This document shows, one piece after another, positions 54,031-64,000 of a stretch of 64,000 nucleotides of DNA. The notes beneath the pieces were generated by a model. It made no database searches. It was not told the origin of the DNA and saw only the letters and a list, made by a program, of their open reading frames with translations. The position numbers and the translations under genes are program-made. The stretch covers positions 22,957 through 86,956 of the forward strand of contig JAKUCV010006808.1 of the NCBI GenBank assembly GCA_028386065.3. Direction: 5' to 3'. Each line of letters starts with the position of its first letter. Within the stretch, counting starts at the first letter, position 1. This DNA comes from Turnera subulata. Taxonomy: Eukaryota; Streptophyta; Magnoliopsida; Malpighiales; Passifloraceae.

Positions 54031-55944
54031 GTGAAGAAGAAGGATGGCAGTTTGCGGATGTGTGTGGACTACCGACAGCTAAACAAAGTGACAGTGAAGA
54101 ACAAGTACCCGCTTCCCAGGATTGATGACCTTTTTGATCAGTTGCAGGGAGCTACTGTATTTTCCAAGATAGATCTTCGATCTGGCTACCATCAGGTCAA
54201 GATTGCAGAGAAGGACATACCAAAGACGGCCTTCCGTACTCGGTATGGACATTTTGAGTTCACAGTGGTTCCTTTCGGTTTGACCAATGCATCTGCAGTT
54301 TTCATGTGCTTGATGCACTTGGTCGTGAATGAGTTCTTGGATAAGTTTGCGGTAGTCTTCATCGACGACATTCTGATATACTCCAAGAGCAGGGACGAGC
54401 ATGAAGAGCACTTGAGGGTAGTACTACAGAGGCTGCGAGAGAAAGAGTTGTATGCCAAGTTCAGCAAGTGCGAGTTCTGGGTTGAGGAAGTTGCATTCCT
54501 TGGACATGTTGTATCCGGGGATAGGATTAAGTTTGACCCTGCCAAAGTGAAAGCTGTTCTAGAGTGGCAGCTGCCCAAGACGGTACCCGAAGTCAGAAGT
54601 TTCCTTAGCCTTGCAGGATATTACCGGAGATTCATCGAGGGTTGTTCCTTGATAGCCAGTCCCATGACCAAGCTATTGAGGAAAGATCAAGCCTTTGTAT
54701 GGAGTGATGCCTGCCAGAAGAGTTTTGATGAACTGAAGAAGAAGTTGACATCAGCACCAATTTTGACAGTACCTAAGCCAGGAGTGGAGTACGTGTTGTT
54801 TTGCGATGCTTCAGGTCTTGGTTTGGGAGCAGTTCTGATGCAAGAAGGCCGAGTGATTGCCTATGCTTCGAGACAGTTGAGGCCACATGAGAAGAACTAC
54901 CTGACACATGATCTAGAGATGGCCGCAGTGATCCTTGCTTTGGAGATTTGGCGACATTATCTGTTTGGAGAGAGATGCCGGATCTTCACATATCATAAGA
55001 GTATCAAGTACATCATGACTCAGAAGGAACTTAACCTGCGACAACGACGTTGGGTTGAGTTGCTGAATGATTATGATTGTACTATTGAGTATCACCCTGG
55101 AAAAGCTAATGTTGTAGCTGATGCTTTGAGCCGGAGACAACCAGAAGATGCTTCCACGACCTACTCGATGTCCTCACTTATCGAGTTAAGGAAGATGGGA
55201 GTTGATATGTCAGTTGATGAGACAGGAGCTTTGTTGACCCATATTAAAGTCAAGTCTAACCTAAGAGGCTGGATTGTGGAACTACAAGATGGAGATCCCG
55301 ACTTGATCAAGCTGAAGGAGGCAGTCCGTAGTGGAAAAGAAGACAAGTTTCGCATAGCTGAGGATAGTGCATTGATGCTAGGGAAACGCTTATATGTACC
55401 CAGTGTTGGTGACCTACGCAGTCAGATCTTGAAGGAAGGGCATATGACGCCGTATGCTATGCATCCCGGAAGCACCAAGATGTATCAGAATTTGAGGAGT
55501 CATTTCTGGTGGCCGCGTATGAAGAAAGATGTAGCCGAGTATGTGCCTAAGTGTATCACTTGTCAGCAAGTGAAAGCCGAGCATCAGGCTCCAGCGGAAA
55601 AGATGAGGTCTTTGACAGTGCCAGAGTGGAAGTGGGAGATGATCACTATGGATTTTGTGGTTGGATTACCGTTGACCCGGAGACAGCATGATGCCATTTG
55701 GGCTATCGTTGATCGACTTACAAAATCAGCTTATTTTCTCCCTATCGGACAGACGGATACTCCGGATAAGTTGGCGAAACAATATGTTGCAGAGATTGTG
55801 AGACTACATAGGATTCCTAAGTCCATAGTCTCAGACAGAGATCCGAGATTCACATCACGGTTCTGGAAGAGTCTGCAAGCAGCTTTGGGAACGAAGCTGA
55901 GTTTCAGTACTGCAATTCATCCTCAGACTGATGGACAGTCATAG
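54031..55944 (+). pseudogene. gypsy RT-RNase H-integrase core (637 codons open)
   Basis: RT opens with [18 protein letters not shown] and keeps [25 protein letters not shown] and the catalytic FIDDILIYS. RNase H has [24 protein letters not shown] and VVADALSRR, but its third acidic position reads FTYHKSIKY where TDHKSLKY is usual, so the Asp is lost. Integrase has the HHCC end ([19 protein letters not shown]), MDFVVGLP and [10 protein letters not shown], then a TAG stop at 55942. That stop falls at the position of the catalytic Glu after QTDGQS. Integration and RNase H are therefore both broken. Confidence 0.92.
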
Positions 55945-56697
55945 AGGACTATTCAGACGCTGGAGGACATGTTAAGGGCTTGTGCTCTTAATTTCGGTAG
56001 GAGTTGGGATCAGTATTTGTCCTTAGCATAGTTCGCCTACAACAACAGTTTTCATTCCAGTATCGGCATGCCACCGTTTGAAGCTCTTTATGGAAGGAAA
56101 TGCCGAAGTCCAGTATGTTGGGATGAAGACGGTTTCCGTTTGATTATGGGTCCAGATTTGGTTAAGCAGACAGTTGATAAGATTCAGGTAGTTAAGCAGA
56201 GTATGAGAGCAGCACAGGACCGACAGAAGAGCTATGCTGATAAGCACCGTCGTGAGATAGAGTACCAAGTGGTAGAAAGAGTTTTCCTCCGAGTTGCACC
56301 TTGGAAAGGTGTTATCAGATTCGGGAAAAGAGGGAAGCTGAGTCCCAGGTACATCGGACCATATGAGATCGTGGAAAGGGTCGGACCCTTGGCGTACAGA
56401 TTATCTTTACCAGGGGAGTTGTCTCGGATTCATGATGTGTTTCATGTTTCCATGTTGAGGAGGTACAGATCTGATCCGCGTCATGTGGTTACTACAGCAG
56501 ATGTTGAGGTCGCAGAGGATCTCACGTATACGGAATTGCCGGAGCAGATCCTTGCCCGAGAGGTCAGACAGTTGAGGAACCGAGTCATTCCTATGGTAAA
56601 GGTTAAGTGGAGCAAGCACTCTGCGAACGAGTCTACGTGGGAAATTGAGGAGCACATGCGTTCTCAGTATCCGCACCTGTTTTCAACATCAGAGTGA
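55945..56697 (+). pseudogene. gypsy integrase C-terminus with chromodomain-like end
   Basis: After the stop the frame continues RTIQTLEDMLRACALNF, meets a second TAG at about 56029 and then runs open from 56068: FEALYGRKCRSPVCWDE, DRQKSYADKHRREIEY, LSPRYIGPYEIVERVG. The end reads LPEQILAREVRQLRNRVIPMVKVKWSKHSANESTWEIEEHMRSQYPHLF. This is the chromodomain-like module typical of Tekay-type chromoviruses, used to direct integration to chromatin. Both stops look like G-to-T changes of GAG codons. Confidence 0.88.
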
Positions 56698-56715
56698 ATT
56701 TCGGCGACAAAATTC

Positions 56716-56732
56716 TTTTAAGGTGGGTAGGC
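56716..56732 (+). other. Polypurine tract
   Basis: The T-rich/purine-rich TTTTAAGGTGGGTAGG directly precedes the 3' LTR start, after the GGCGACAAAATTC motif. It is the plus-strand priming site and matches its counterpart at 8420 on the minus strand. Confidence 0.75.
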
Positions 56733-59423
56733 TGTAACAGCCCGGGTAATTTCTACGTTTTTACCGTCACTGTAAAATTTTTTTGACAGTTATTTACCAT
56801 AAAAATTAATCTTGGGTAGTTAATTTATGGTAATTCGAGCTTTGGATTCCGAAACCGAGCCCTGTCCCACGTTCGGGATTTTTCTGTGGATTTTTCGGAC
56901 CAAAGGTGGAAATTTTCGGGTCCAGGAATCTTCAGAAAAGTCAGATTTAACCCCGAGTTATCGGGCCAGAAATAAAGTCAAGGGGGTACATTAGTTATTT
57001 TCTGGTCCGGACAGAACCCGCTTCACATGCTGCACAGTGTTAAGGCAGCCGCAACCTTTCTTCTGTGAAGCATGTGAATGGATTGTCTAACCCGTGAGGT
57101 GCTAGTACCACTGCATGTTTCTTTTTCCTTTACCGTGTTTCTTGTTTTTCCCAATACACTACCATCTCCATCCTGCATACAAACCCATAGCTTTCCTCTA
57201 CAAATCCCCGATCACCTGCTGCACACCCATACCAGAAAAATAATAAAAAAAAACAACCAACATACTACCGCCACGCCACCCCCCTCTCCCCTTCTTCTTT
57301 TCTTTTTCCTTCTCCACACCGCCGCCACCCGTGGCCGAGACTACCACCCCTCCACCTACAACCATCGTCGCCACCACCATCTTCTGCTTCCTCGCTCGCC
57401 TCCACCGTCGCCTCGCCTCGCTCGTCGCCACCACGAGTCGCCGTCGCTGTCCAGTGAAGACAAACCCGACAAGCAAACCGTCGGACCCGCCTCCTCCCTT
57501 TGCTCGCCGACACCGCAGCAGGACGCGCCAACAGCCGCCGCCTCCGACGTCACGCCAGCGCCTCGTCCCTTCCGTCGCGATCTCCTCTTCGCCGCTCGTG
57601 CCGCCTGCTCGACGCCCTGCTTCTGTCGTGACCCGCGCCGCGTCGCCCGACCCGGATTGAGGGTGAGTGACCCGTTTCCTCAACGGGTCAGGTGGTTGGT
57701 TGGTGCGGGCATGATCTTGGTGTGGGCCTATGGCTCATGCCTTGGTCTGGGCTCTGTGTTAGACCATGGGCTGGCCAGTTTGGTGGATGATAATACATGG
57801 GCTTGGACTAATGGCCCAGTCCGAATTTAATAAAAAAAAAAGAAAGAAATATTTTGGAAAATAAAAATATATATAATTTTGGGAATAAAAATAATTTATG
57901 TTCTGGAAAAAAATATATAAATGTGATAAAGGATAGAAGAGTAATTAATTTGAGGAGATAATCATGGAAAAAAATAATAATAGTAATTAATAATTTTGGA
58001 AAGTACATACTTAAGGAAATAAATATGGAAAGGGTATTATCAAAGTAGGTATTGTACCGAAATAATATCCAGGTATAGGTATAAGTGTAGTATTATTTTA
58101 GACACTGGAAATAAATGGTGAATTATGATGATAATAGAGAAATAACCCGGGGAAGTAACCGAGGCGAGTTAGTGTATATTTTTCGGTATACGGTACTAGT
58201 ATGACATTTGCATATCACTTATGTGTGCATATTATTTGTTTGATATAGGAGTTGATAACGAGCTGATACCTGAGGGACTGGACTTGGAGTCTGTTGGACA
58301 ATTTCAAAACTGATAATCGACTAAGGTGAGGATGGATAACCTTGGATATGTGCCCGTAATGCTGTGTGTGTATTTTTGTTGTTTGATTGAACTGTTGGAA
58401 TGATTATTAACTGTTATCTGATTGCTATGGGAATTGTTGTTGCTGATGTTGGGCTGTGTTTAGACTTGTGGATATTGTGTTGAAAATAATGCTGAACTGT
58501 TAATTGGGATTAATTGATGTTATGAGTCTGTTGTTGATTTGGTCTGTGGAATAATCTGGAATAATCTGGAATAATGGAAAGTTAGATAATTGAGGATAGA
58601 GTAGTGAAACTGGACTGAATTTGAGATGATGATATAATTGTCACATGGAAAGTAGAGGTACGACTAGATGGTTAGAGGCTAGTTATGTAGTGTCATGGCC
58701 GGTTTGGTTTGGTTGTTGGGGATGTTGATCCCGGATGATGTTGTTATTGGGATGTTGATCCCGGATTTGTTGATACTGGGATGTTGATCCCGGATTGTGT
58801 TTTGGCCTGGCGTCCGGAATTAGTTAATAACCAGGTACGACCCTAGCTTGTCCAGTGACGGGGCTCGGAAGATAAAATTGGTAAATAAAATAAACATTCT
58901 TTTGGTCTTGGCTCAGTTGTGTTTTAGTAGAATCTTTGTGTTGTGATTGTCTGTGTTTACTTCGAAAGTGTTATGGTTGATTACATATCTCTGTTTATCC
59001 TTCGTCGGTGAGCACTTCGGACTCACCCCTCGCCTGCGGGGTTTCATCCCGTAGGTTTAGTTGCTTCGTAGTTCAGGTACGACGTTCGATGGCTGCTGCT
59101 TTCTTCTCCACCTAACTCCGGATCCATACCTTTGCTGCATGTGCATTTAAGACTTCCGCTGCTGTGTAATATGTATTGTTGTGTTGCTGCTTTCCTTTAT
59201 TGCCTTTGATGCTGTCTATTTTGGATTATGCTGCTGCTGTTGAGTAATATGAGTGGTTTGAATAATGGTCCCCGGATATGGGTGACAGTTGTAATATACG
59301 GTGTGCTGTTGTATTTGAATTTTCTGTGTAGTAATTTTATTGCGTTGTACTGCCTGAGCTGTTAATAAGAATAGTTTCGGCACGTGTTTACCGTGACTGG
59401 TAAATACGGGTCGGAGCGCTTCA
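56733..59423 (+). repeat. 3' LTR of the gypsy element
   Basis: Begins TGTAACAGCCCGGG and ends GGAGCGCTTCA. It matches the 5' LTR throughout. It has three hairpin units (58719-58732, 58749-58762, 58778-58791) against four in the 5' LTR. The splice-donor-like GTGAGT lies at 57663. The 250-codon ORF at 57078-57830 spans the GC-rich island and is not treated as a gene. Confidence 0.9.
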
Positions 59424-59428
59424 GTGAA

Positions 59429-60098
59429 ATTTATGAGTCAATAGATCTCATTTTTGTTTGCTGCTAGAGTATTAATAAGTATGTATGTGCCATGTTATTA
59501 TTTGGGATTGTTGCAATTGTGCTGAGCAAACAAGAAAATAATCTTATGGGAATAGTTTATCTTTTTTATAGTCTTCGAAACTTTCTTGATTTTTGGCTTT
59601 TGTGATTCATAGGATCATTATTGGCTATTCATTCCAATTAAAGTATTTGAGAGCGTAATAAAAGACCGATACCGAGTGTTGTGGTTGCTATTAACTTTAT
59701 TTTCAACTTTTATAGTGGTTGTGTTACTCCTACCAGTTCTACACAATGAAATTCTACATTGAGCCATTCACTATAATAATCTGTGGAGGGGTATAATAAA
59801 GATTTGGTTTTTAAGTGTTGTTAAATACTTTTTCACTTTTCAACACAAACCAACACGACAATATAGCATTTTCATCATAACTAGTATATAAAAAAAAAGA
59901 ATTACTAAAAAATATGTATTCCTAATTTTTTATTTGAGTGAAATTTGAATCTATTCAAATATATTTCATAAAAAATATGAATTTATAAAAAAATTGTTGA
60001 AAATTGATGTAATAATAAAAATAAAAAATAAAAGATGTCATTAATAAAACTTGAAATGAAGAGGAATGGAGTTTAATTTAAATCGATCCAAAACAATT
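59429..60098. other. AT-rich spacer between two LTR insertions
   Basis: No gene or RNA is seen. The sequence is AT-rich and non-repetitive, presumably the continuation of the locus left of 49275 before the gypsy insertion. Confidence 0.6.
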
Positions 60099-61732
60099 TG
60101 TAACAGCCCGGGTAAATTTTGGATTTTTACCGGGACTGTAAAAGTCTTTTTACGGTGATTTACTGTTGAATTAGTCTTGGGTAATTAATTCAAGGTAAAT
60201 CGAGCGTCGTTTTTCGTAACTGAGGGTTTTCCCGCCCTCGGGAGTATCTTTCTAACTAACCAAGCCTCGGTTTTCAGTTCCGAGAGTTGGACAATGCTCA
60301 GGAGAATTAATCGGATTTTCCGAGCCCAAGTCATATTTTTGGACTCGGGACGGAAAATTACGGTTATGCCCCTGTCCTCTCCCCTTTTCTTCTTTTCTTT
60401 CCTTCTTTTCTTTTCTTCTTTTTCTCTTTTCTTTTTTTTTCTTTCTTTTCTCCTTCTCTTTTCTTTCAGCCGCCGGCCCCTCCCCTCACGGGATTCCTCA
60501 AACTCCCTCAATTATTTCCCTTTTTCCTTTGCCATTCCCCACCTCCTCATCGTCGCCTGCACCCATCTGCTTCTCCTCCTTCTTCCTCTTCTCCTTTGAG
60601 CCGCCGGACCCGAGACCACCATCTTCCTCTACTTTCTCTCATCCCTCACTCATTGAGACAACCGCCATCACCGATACCATCTCCTACTCCTCCTCCTTCC
60701 GCCTCCCCTGCTCGCAAGCTCGCTGTCCGAGTCTAGAGGCAGAGAAGCCGAGCGAGCAGCAGGCCGGTGGAACAGAACCACCGCTCCGTCCCTCAATCGC
60801 GCCGCCGTCTTTCCCCTTTGCTGCTGCAACTGAGATGAGCCTGAGCCACCGTCGCGTCCTCTTCAGCAAATCGCCGCCGACTCACCGCTCACAGCCATCG
60901 GTTCCCTTCTCCTCCGCGTTTGAGACCGTCGCTGCTGTCTCTCTACCTTCCCTTCGCAGCCAGTCGCCTCCACCTTCTTCCCTGTTTTGCCTCTGCTTTG
61001 CCTCCAATCTGCTTAACCGCTGTCGCCGTCCTCATGGTTGTGTGGGTAAGACCCAACAACGATTCCTTCCCTCTTCCTTCCTCTTTCTTTCTTTTTTTTT
61101 TTCTTTTCTGATCCCGAACTCTGCCAGTTTGCTAATCGGGTCTTGTGGTTGTGTTTTTGGTTGTTTTGTGTTGGATGTTCTGTCGGTGTTGTTGTTGTCG
61201 TGGATTTGTGAATGGTTGCCGTCGGTGGATGTATGTGGCTTGATGTCGACAGTGTAGTTGCTGTGGGGATGATCTGTTTGATGATGGCCGGATTGCTGTT
61301 CAGGGGGTGTGGCTTGGATGTTTGTTGGGTGATGAACTACTACAGGAGCATTGGTTGCCTTGAGTCTGCCATGAACAGTACCGGCCGGAATCCGGCGAGG
61401 TTCCGGCAGTCCTGGGAATTTTCTGGCAAACTCGGGAATGGACCTTTGGGTAATTCCTTGGACTCATTTCACCTTGGCTCGGGTTTGGGCTCGGTTTGCG
61501 CAACGGACTCGGAAACGGGCCGAACGTGCGGAAGCCCATGTTCTCAGGACGGTCTCTTAACGGACATGATTATAGACTCATTAACGTTGTTAATTGACAG
61601 ATTAACAAATTGTTTTGGAACCATGCTCATCGGCTAATAATTCGATATTATTTGGATTTGATTATACCTTTACAGGTTTTATATATAACTTGAACTAATT
61701 TTCTTTAGAGGCATTTACAAATAGTAACCTAA

Positions 61733-62713
61733 GGCTGCGTTTGGAACGGGGGCAAGGACAGGCGTGAGGGGACTCAATTCCAAGGGGGAGTTGTTTGGAA
61801 CTGGGGTGAGGGACAAAGCAGTGGACAGAAGTCCAACGCGCGTTGGACTAAAATCAATTTTCCTGTCCAACGCGAATTCAGTGGACAGGTCCTAGTCCAA
61901 CGGACAATTCTATTCTCGTACCCAAATTATCCCTGCTCTATTTTGTTAATTCCAAATTTGCCCAACAACATTAAAGCCCTTGCCATTTGCCTCTTTCCCA
62001 TCTTTCTTTCACTCACTCTCTGCAAAACTCTCTCCCGTTCTCCCTCACATCGCAACCCGAAGGTGAGTTCACAGACCCATCTTCTTCTTCTCTGCTTTCC
62101 TTTTAATTGTTTTCTTCGCTTCTTATAAAGATGTAAAAGCATATCACTACTTATTATTAGGAAATTCTATGTTTATGAAGATGTACAACTAAGTTGCTAC
62201 TTATTATTAGGATAATTCTATGTTTATGGACTATGCATTGTGTTTAGTATCATAAGTTATGTTTATGGAGTATGTATTGTATCTACTACCTTAAGTTGAA
62301 GAAGTTTGTAGTATTTTTTTAAAGGTTAAGACATGTTCAAGCTATTGGATTTAATATGTCACACCATTTTAGTTTATTACTTAATTTAATATGTAAAAAT
62401 TTCTATAGTTATAGCATCACAATTTTTTATTTATTTTTTAAATGGTATAATTATAATAGAAATAACAAATATATATTAGTATTTATCTATATGATTTTCC
62501 CCTAAAACAGTTTCCATACCTAAGGGCAATACAGTCATTTTCATATTTAGTCCAGTCCAGTGCACAGTTAACCAAATGTTGTTCAGTACAACAGTCCCAT
62601 TTAGTATACAGCATACCAAACGTTGGAGGGAACAGAAATATTGTCCAATTCAGTCCAGTCCAGTCCAGTCCGATCCCCTGAACACTGTCCCGTCCAGTGT
62701 TCCAAACGCAGCC
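61733..62713. mobile_element. PIF/Harbinger-like non-autonomous DNA element (981 bp)
   Basis: Perfect 15-bp terminal inverted repeats GGCTGCGTTTGGAAC / GTTCCAAACGCAGCC are flanked by a TAA duplication (61730-61732 and 62714-62716), the hallmark of PIF/Harbinger (Tourist-like) elements. Subterminal CAGTCCAGTCC repeats lie near the right end, and GTGGACAG/GGACAGG words near the left. A pyrimidine-rich segment at about 61980-62065 ending in a donor-like GGTGAG looks like a remnant first exon of a gene, but no transposase is present. It lies inside the LTR at 60099. Confidence 0.85.
61831..61848. repeat. Perfect 18-bp palindrome
   Basis: GTCCAACGCGCGTTGGAC equals its own reverse complement. It lies about 100 bp from the left end of the PIF/Harbinger-like element, and a related half-site (GTCCAACGCGAATTC) follows 20 bp downstream. 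A dimeric transposase-binding site is one possible role. Confidence 0.85.
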
Positions 62714-63716
62714 TAAGTTAACTTGTCAAATCTATCATCTTTGAGTATTACAATATACCACGGTACAATTGTTAATATTTTACTAGACATGCTATTAATT
62801 ATAATATTAAACATGTTTACACATGTATTGGTTTATTTTATTTCCGTAATCCTAAGCTAAGATAATATTGGATCTATATCCTATTTTAATTACTGATTTT
62901 AATCTTGTACAAGTATATACATATATCGTATAGCGAATTACCACTATTTTCATTGGCTGCTAAACAAATACGTATTTATTACTATTTTAATCGGGTATAA
63001 GTACTTTATGGAATATTATATACTTTATAATAAGATATCTTATATATGATTTAAACAACGTAATTATGTATTTTTTTATCTTAAGCGACTTAAGGACCGG
63101 GATAACGGCTTGGACGCTTGGCTTCGGTTTTAATCTAAAATCAAGTATGTTTTGATATATTGTTCTGGATATACTTAATCAGTTAATTGCCATCAGGTCA
63201 AATGAACTGTTTAGTAACAAGGTAATTGAGGAGATAATGAAACGAACAGATAAGCCGTCTAAATACTGTTAAACCGCCATCATGCATAATCATCTTGTCG
63301 GTGCATTATAAGTGAATAATGCTGTTGTTGCTATGATGTTGATTTGCTTGATTGAACTGCTGCGTTGACTGTTATTGGACTCTTGGATACGGTGTTGTGA
63401 TTGATGTTGGCCTGTGAGTAATTGATGTTATGAAACTGTTGTTGGATTGGTCTATTGTATAACCTGAGCTAATAGGAAGTTGGATAATTGTTTGACTGTT
63501 ATGGATATTGTGATTGTTGTCGGTAGACAGTGTTGTGATTGGATAATTGGAATAAACTATTGAATGTGGATAATTGAGAAATGGAAATTAGAAATTGGAA
63601 GTTGGAATTGATATGAGATGATGATATATGTGGGAAGTAGTGGTACGACCCGATGGTTTGAAAATTAATTTTGGGATGCTATGGTCGGTTACTTGGTTTG
63701 GTTACTTGATTTGGTT

Positions 63717-63920
63717 GGCATATTGATGCCTGTGGTTGGGGTATACCGAATACCCAGTGGTTCGGATATACCGAATATCCGGTTGGCATGTTGATGCATG
63801 TGGTTGGGGTATACCGAATACCCAGTGGTTCGGATATACCAAATATCCGGTTGGCATGTTGATGCCTGTGGTTGGGGTATACCGAATACCCAGTGGTTTG
63901 GATATACCAAATATCCAGTT
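63717..63920 (+). repeat. 68-bp tandem repeat, three copies, each with three hairpins
   Basis: Copies start at 63717, 63785 and 63853. Each contains GGCAT-ATTG/GTTG-ATGCC (one copy ends ATGCA), GGGTAT-ACCGA-ATACCC, and GGATAT-ACC(G/A)A-ATATCC. It sits just upstream of the CCTGG..CCAGG segment, the same place where the other LTRs carry GGGAT-GTTG-ATCCC units. Confidence 0.9.
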
Positions 63921-64000
63921 TTGGGACGTGGTCCCGGTATAGTAAGATATGGTATGGTTCTTTGACCTGGCATCCGGAATTAATTAATAACCAGGTACGA

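Larger units (their letters stand above)
49275..59423 (+). mobile_element. Complete Tekay/Del-like Ty3/gypsy chromovirus, coding region inactivated
   Basis: Two LTRs (49275-51973 and 56733-59423, 2699 and 2691 bp) flank a 4759-bp interior. The 5-bp target duplication GTGAA is perfect (49270-49274 and 59424-59428). The PBS TGGTAGCGGAGC at 51977-51988 resembles the initiator-Met type with two changes. The polypurine tract TTTTAAGGTGGGTAGG ends at 56732. The domain order Gag-PR-RT-RH-INT-chromodomain-like end identifies a chromovirus, and the LTR length and motifs fit Tekay/Del. LTR ends differ by roughly 5% where compared, so it is not recent. Confidence 0.93.
60099..64000 (+). mobile_element. 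Partial long LTR of a related gypsy element (runs off the window)
   Basis: Begins TGTAACAGCCCGGG at 60099, the family terminus. By 63970-64000 it reaches the CCTGGCATCCGG..AACCAGGTACGA segment that lies about 616 bp from the 3' end in the 49275 LTR, so the LTR should end near 64616. It contains a polypyrimidine tract (60380-60470), a GC-rich island (about 60480-61045) with donor-like GTAAG at 61046, a PIF/Harbinger-like insertion and a 68-bp hairpin repeat array. Without the insertion it would be about 3.5 kb. Whether it is solo or part of a complete element cannot be told. Confidence 0.75.

Noticed and set aside
57078..57830. 250-codon plus-strand ORF, and its counterpart at 49857-50186
   Set aside because: Both lie inside the LTRs of the gypsy element over the GC-rich island. 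The reading frame is not kept between LTR families and no domain is present, so it is treated as composition-driven.
60529..61257. 242-codon plus-strand ORF
   Set aside because: It is within the LTR that starts at 60099 and is Ser/Pro-rich from a CT-rich island, with no homologous frame in sister LTRs and no domain.
63717..63920. Regular repeats resembling a CRISPR array
   Set aside because: The 68-bp units are contiguous tandem copies with no unique spacers, inside a plant LTR.

Overview
This window is nuclear DNA from a flowering plant with a repeat-rich genome, most likely a eudicot. The grounds are a spliced plant fasciclin-like arabinogalactan gene, a spliced plant WVD2-like/TPX2 microtubule gene, and plant-type Ty1/copia, Ty3/gypsy (Tekay/Del-like chromovirus), L1-type LINE, hAT-like and PIF/Harbinger-like elements. 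No prokaryotic, organellar or CRISPR features were seen. The species cannot be fixed from the sequence.

Layout. (1) 1-28170 is a transposon block. A decayed ~4.7 kb Ty1/copia element (about 1580-24370) was split by a stack of insertions. The stack is a ~2.9 kb solo LTR (3390-19566, target duplication AACTT); inside it a ~1.65 kb minus-strand solo LTR (5251-18520, GTAAT); inside that a complete minus-strand non-autonomous LTR element (5355-16973) with ~3.1 kb LTRs; and inside its right LTR another 2.7 kb solo LTR (13627-16342, GGATG). The copia RT region also carries a ~1.9 kb DNA transposon (21490-23395). To the left is a small hAT-like element (886-1572); to the right are a dead minus-strand LINE (24420-27960) and a SINE-like piece. 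(2) 28171-49274 is a gene island. FLA is on the plus strand (two coding exons, 30809-33523) and a WVD2-like gene on the minus strand (eight coding exons, 42563-45347). Between them sits an apparently full-length minus-strand LINE (35330-40895) with two open ORFs, a poly(A) tail and a 9-10 bp target duplication. (3) 49275-59423 is one complete Tekay-like Ty3/gypsy element with 2.7 kb LTRs and a perfect GTGAA duplication; its gag-pol is broken by frameshifts and stops. (4) 60099-64000 is the first ~3.9 kb of another related LTR, containing a 981 bp PIF/Harbinger-like element (TAA duplication) and running off the window.

The two host genes have unrelated jobs: FLA is a secreted cell-surface glycoprotein, and the WVD2-like protein binds cortical microtubules. 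Both bear on cell wall and anisotropic growth in general, but nothing here shows co-regulation beyond a long poly(G) tract on the sense strand upstream of each.

The least expected signals are: (a) the non-autonomous LTR element at 5355-16973, whose gag-pol is replaced by sequence with plus-strand (antisense) ORFs, one led by a TATA box and A-rich leader and resembling the N-terminal half of a LINE-type endonuclease; (b) a repeated hairpin module in the long LTRs whose stems change sequence but keep pairing; (c) a TAATG stop-start overlap joining the two ORFs of the intact LINE; (d) a GC-rich island followed by a consensus splice donor at the same relative place in each long LTR.
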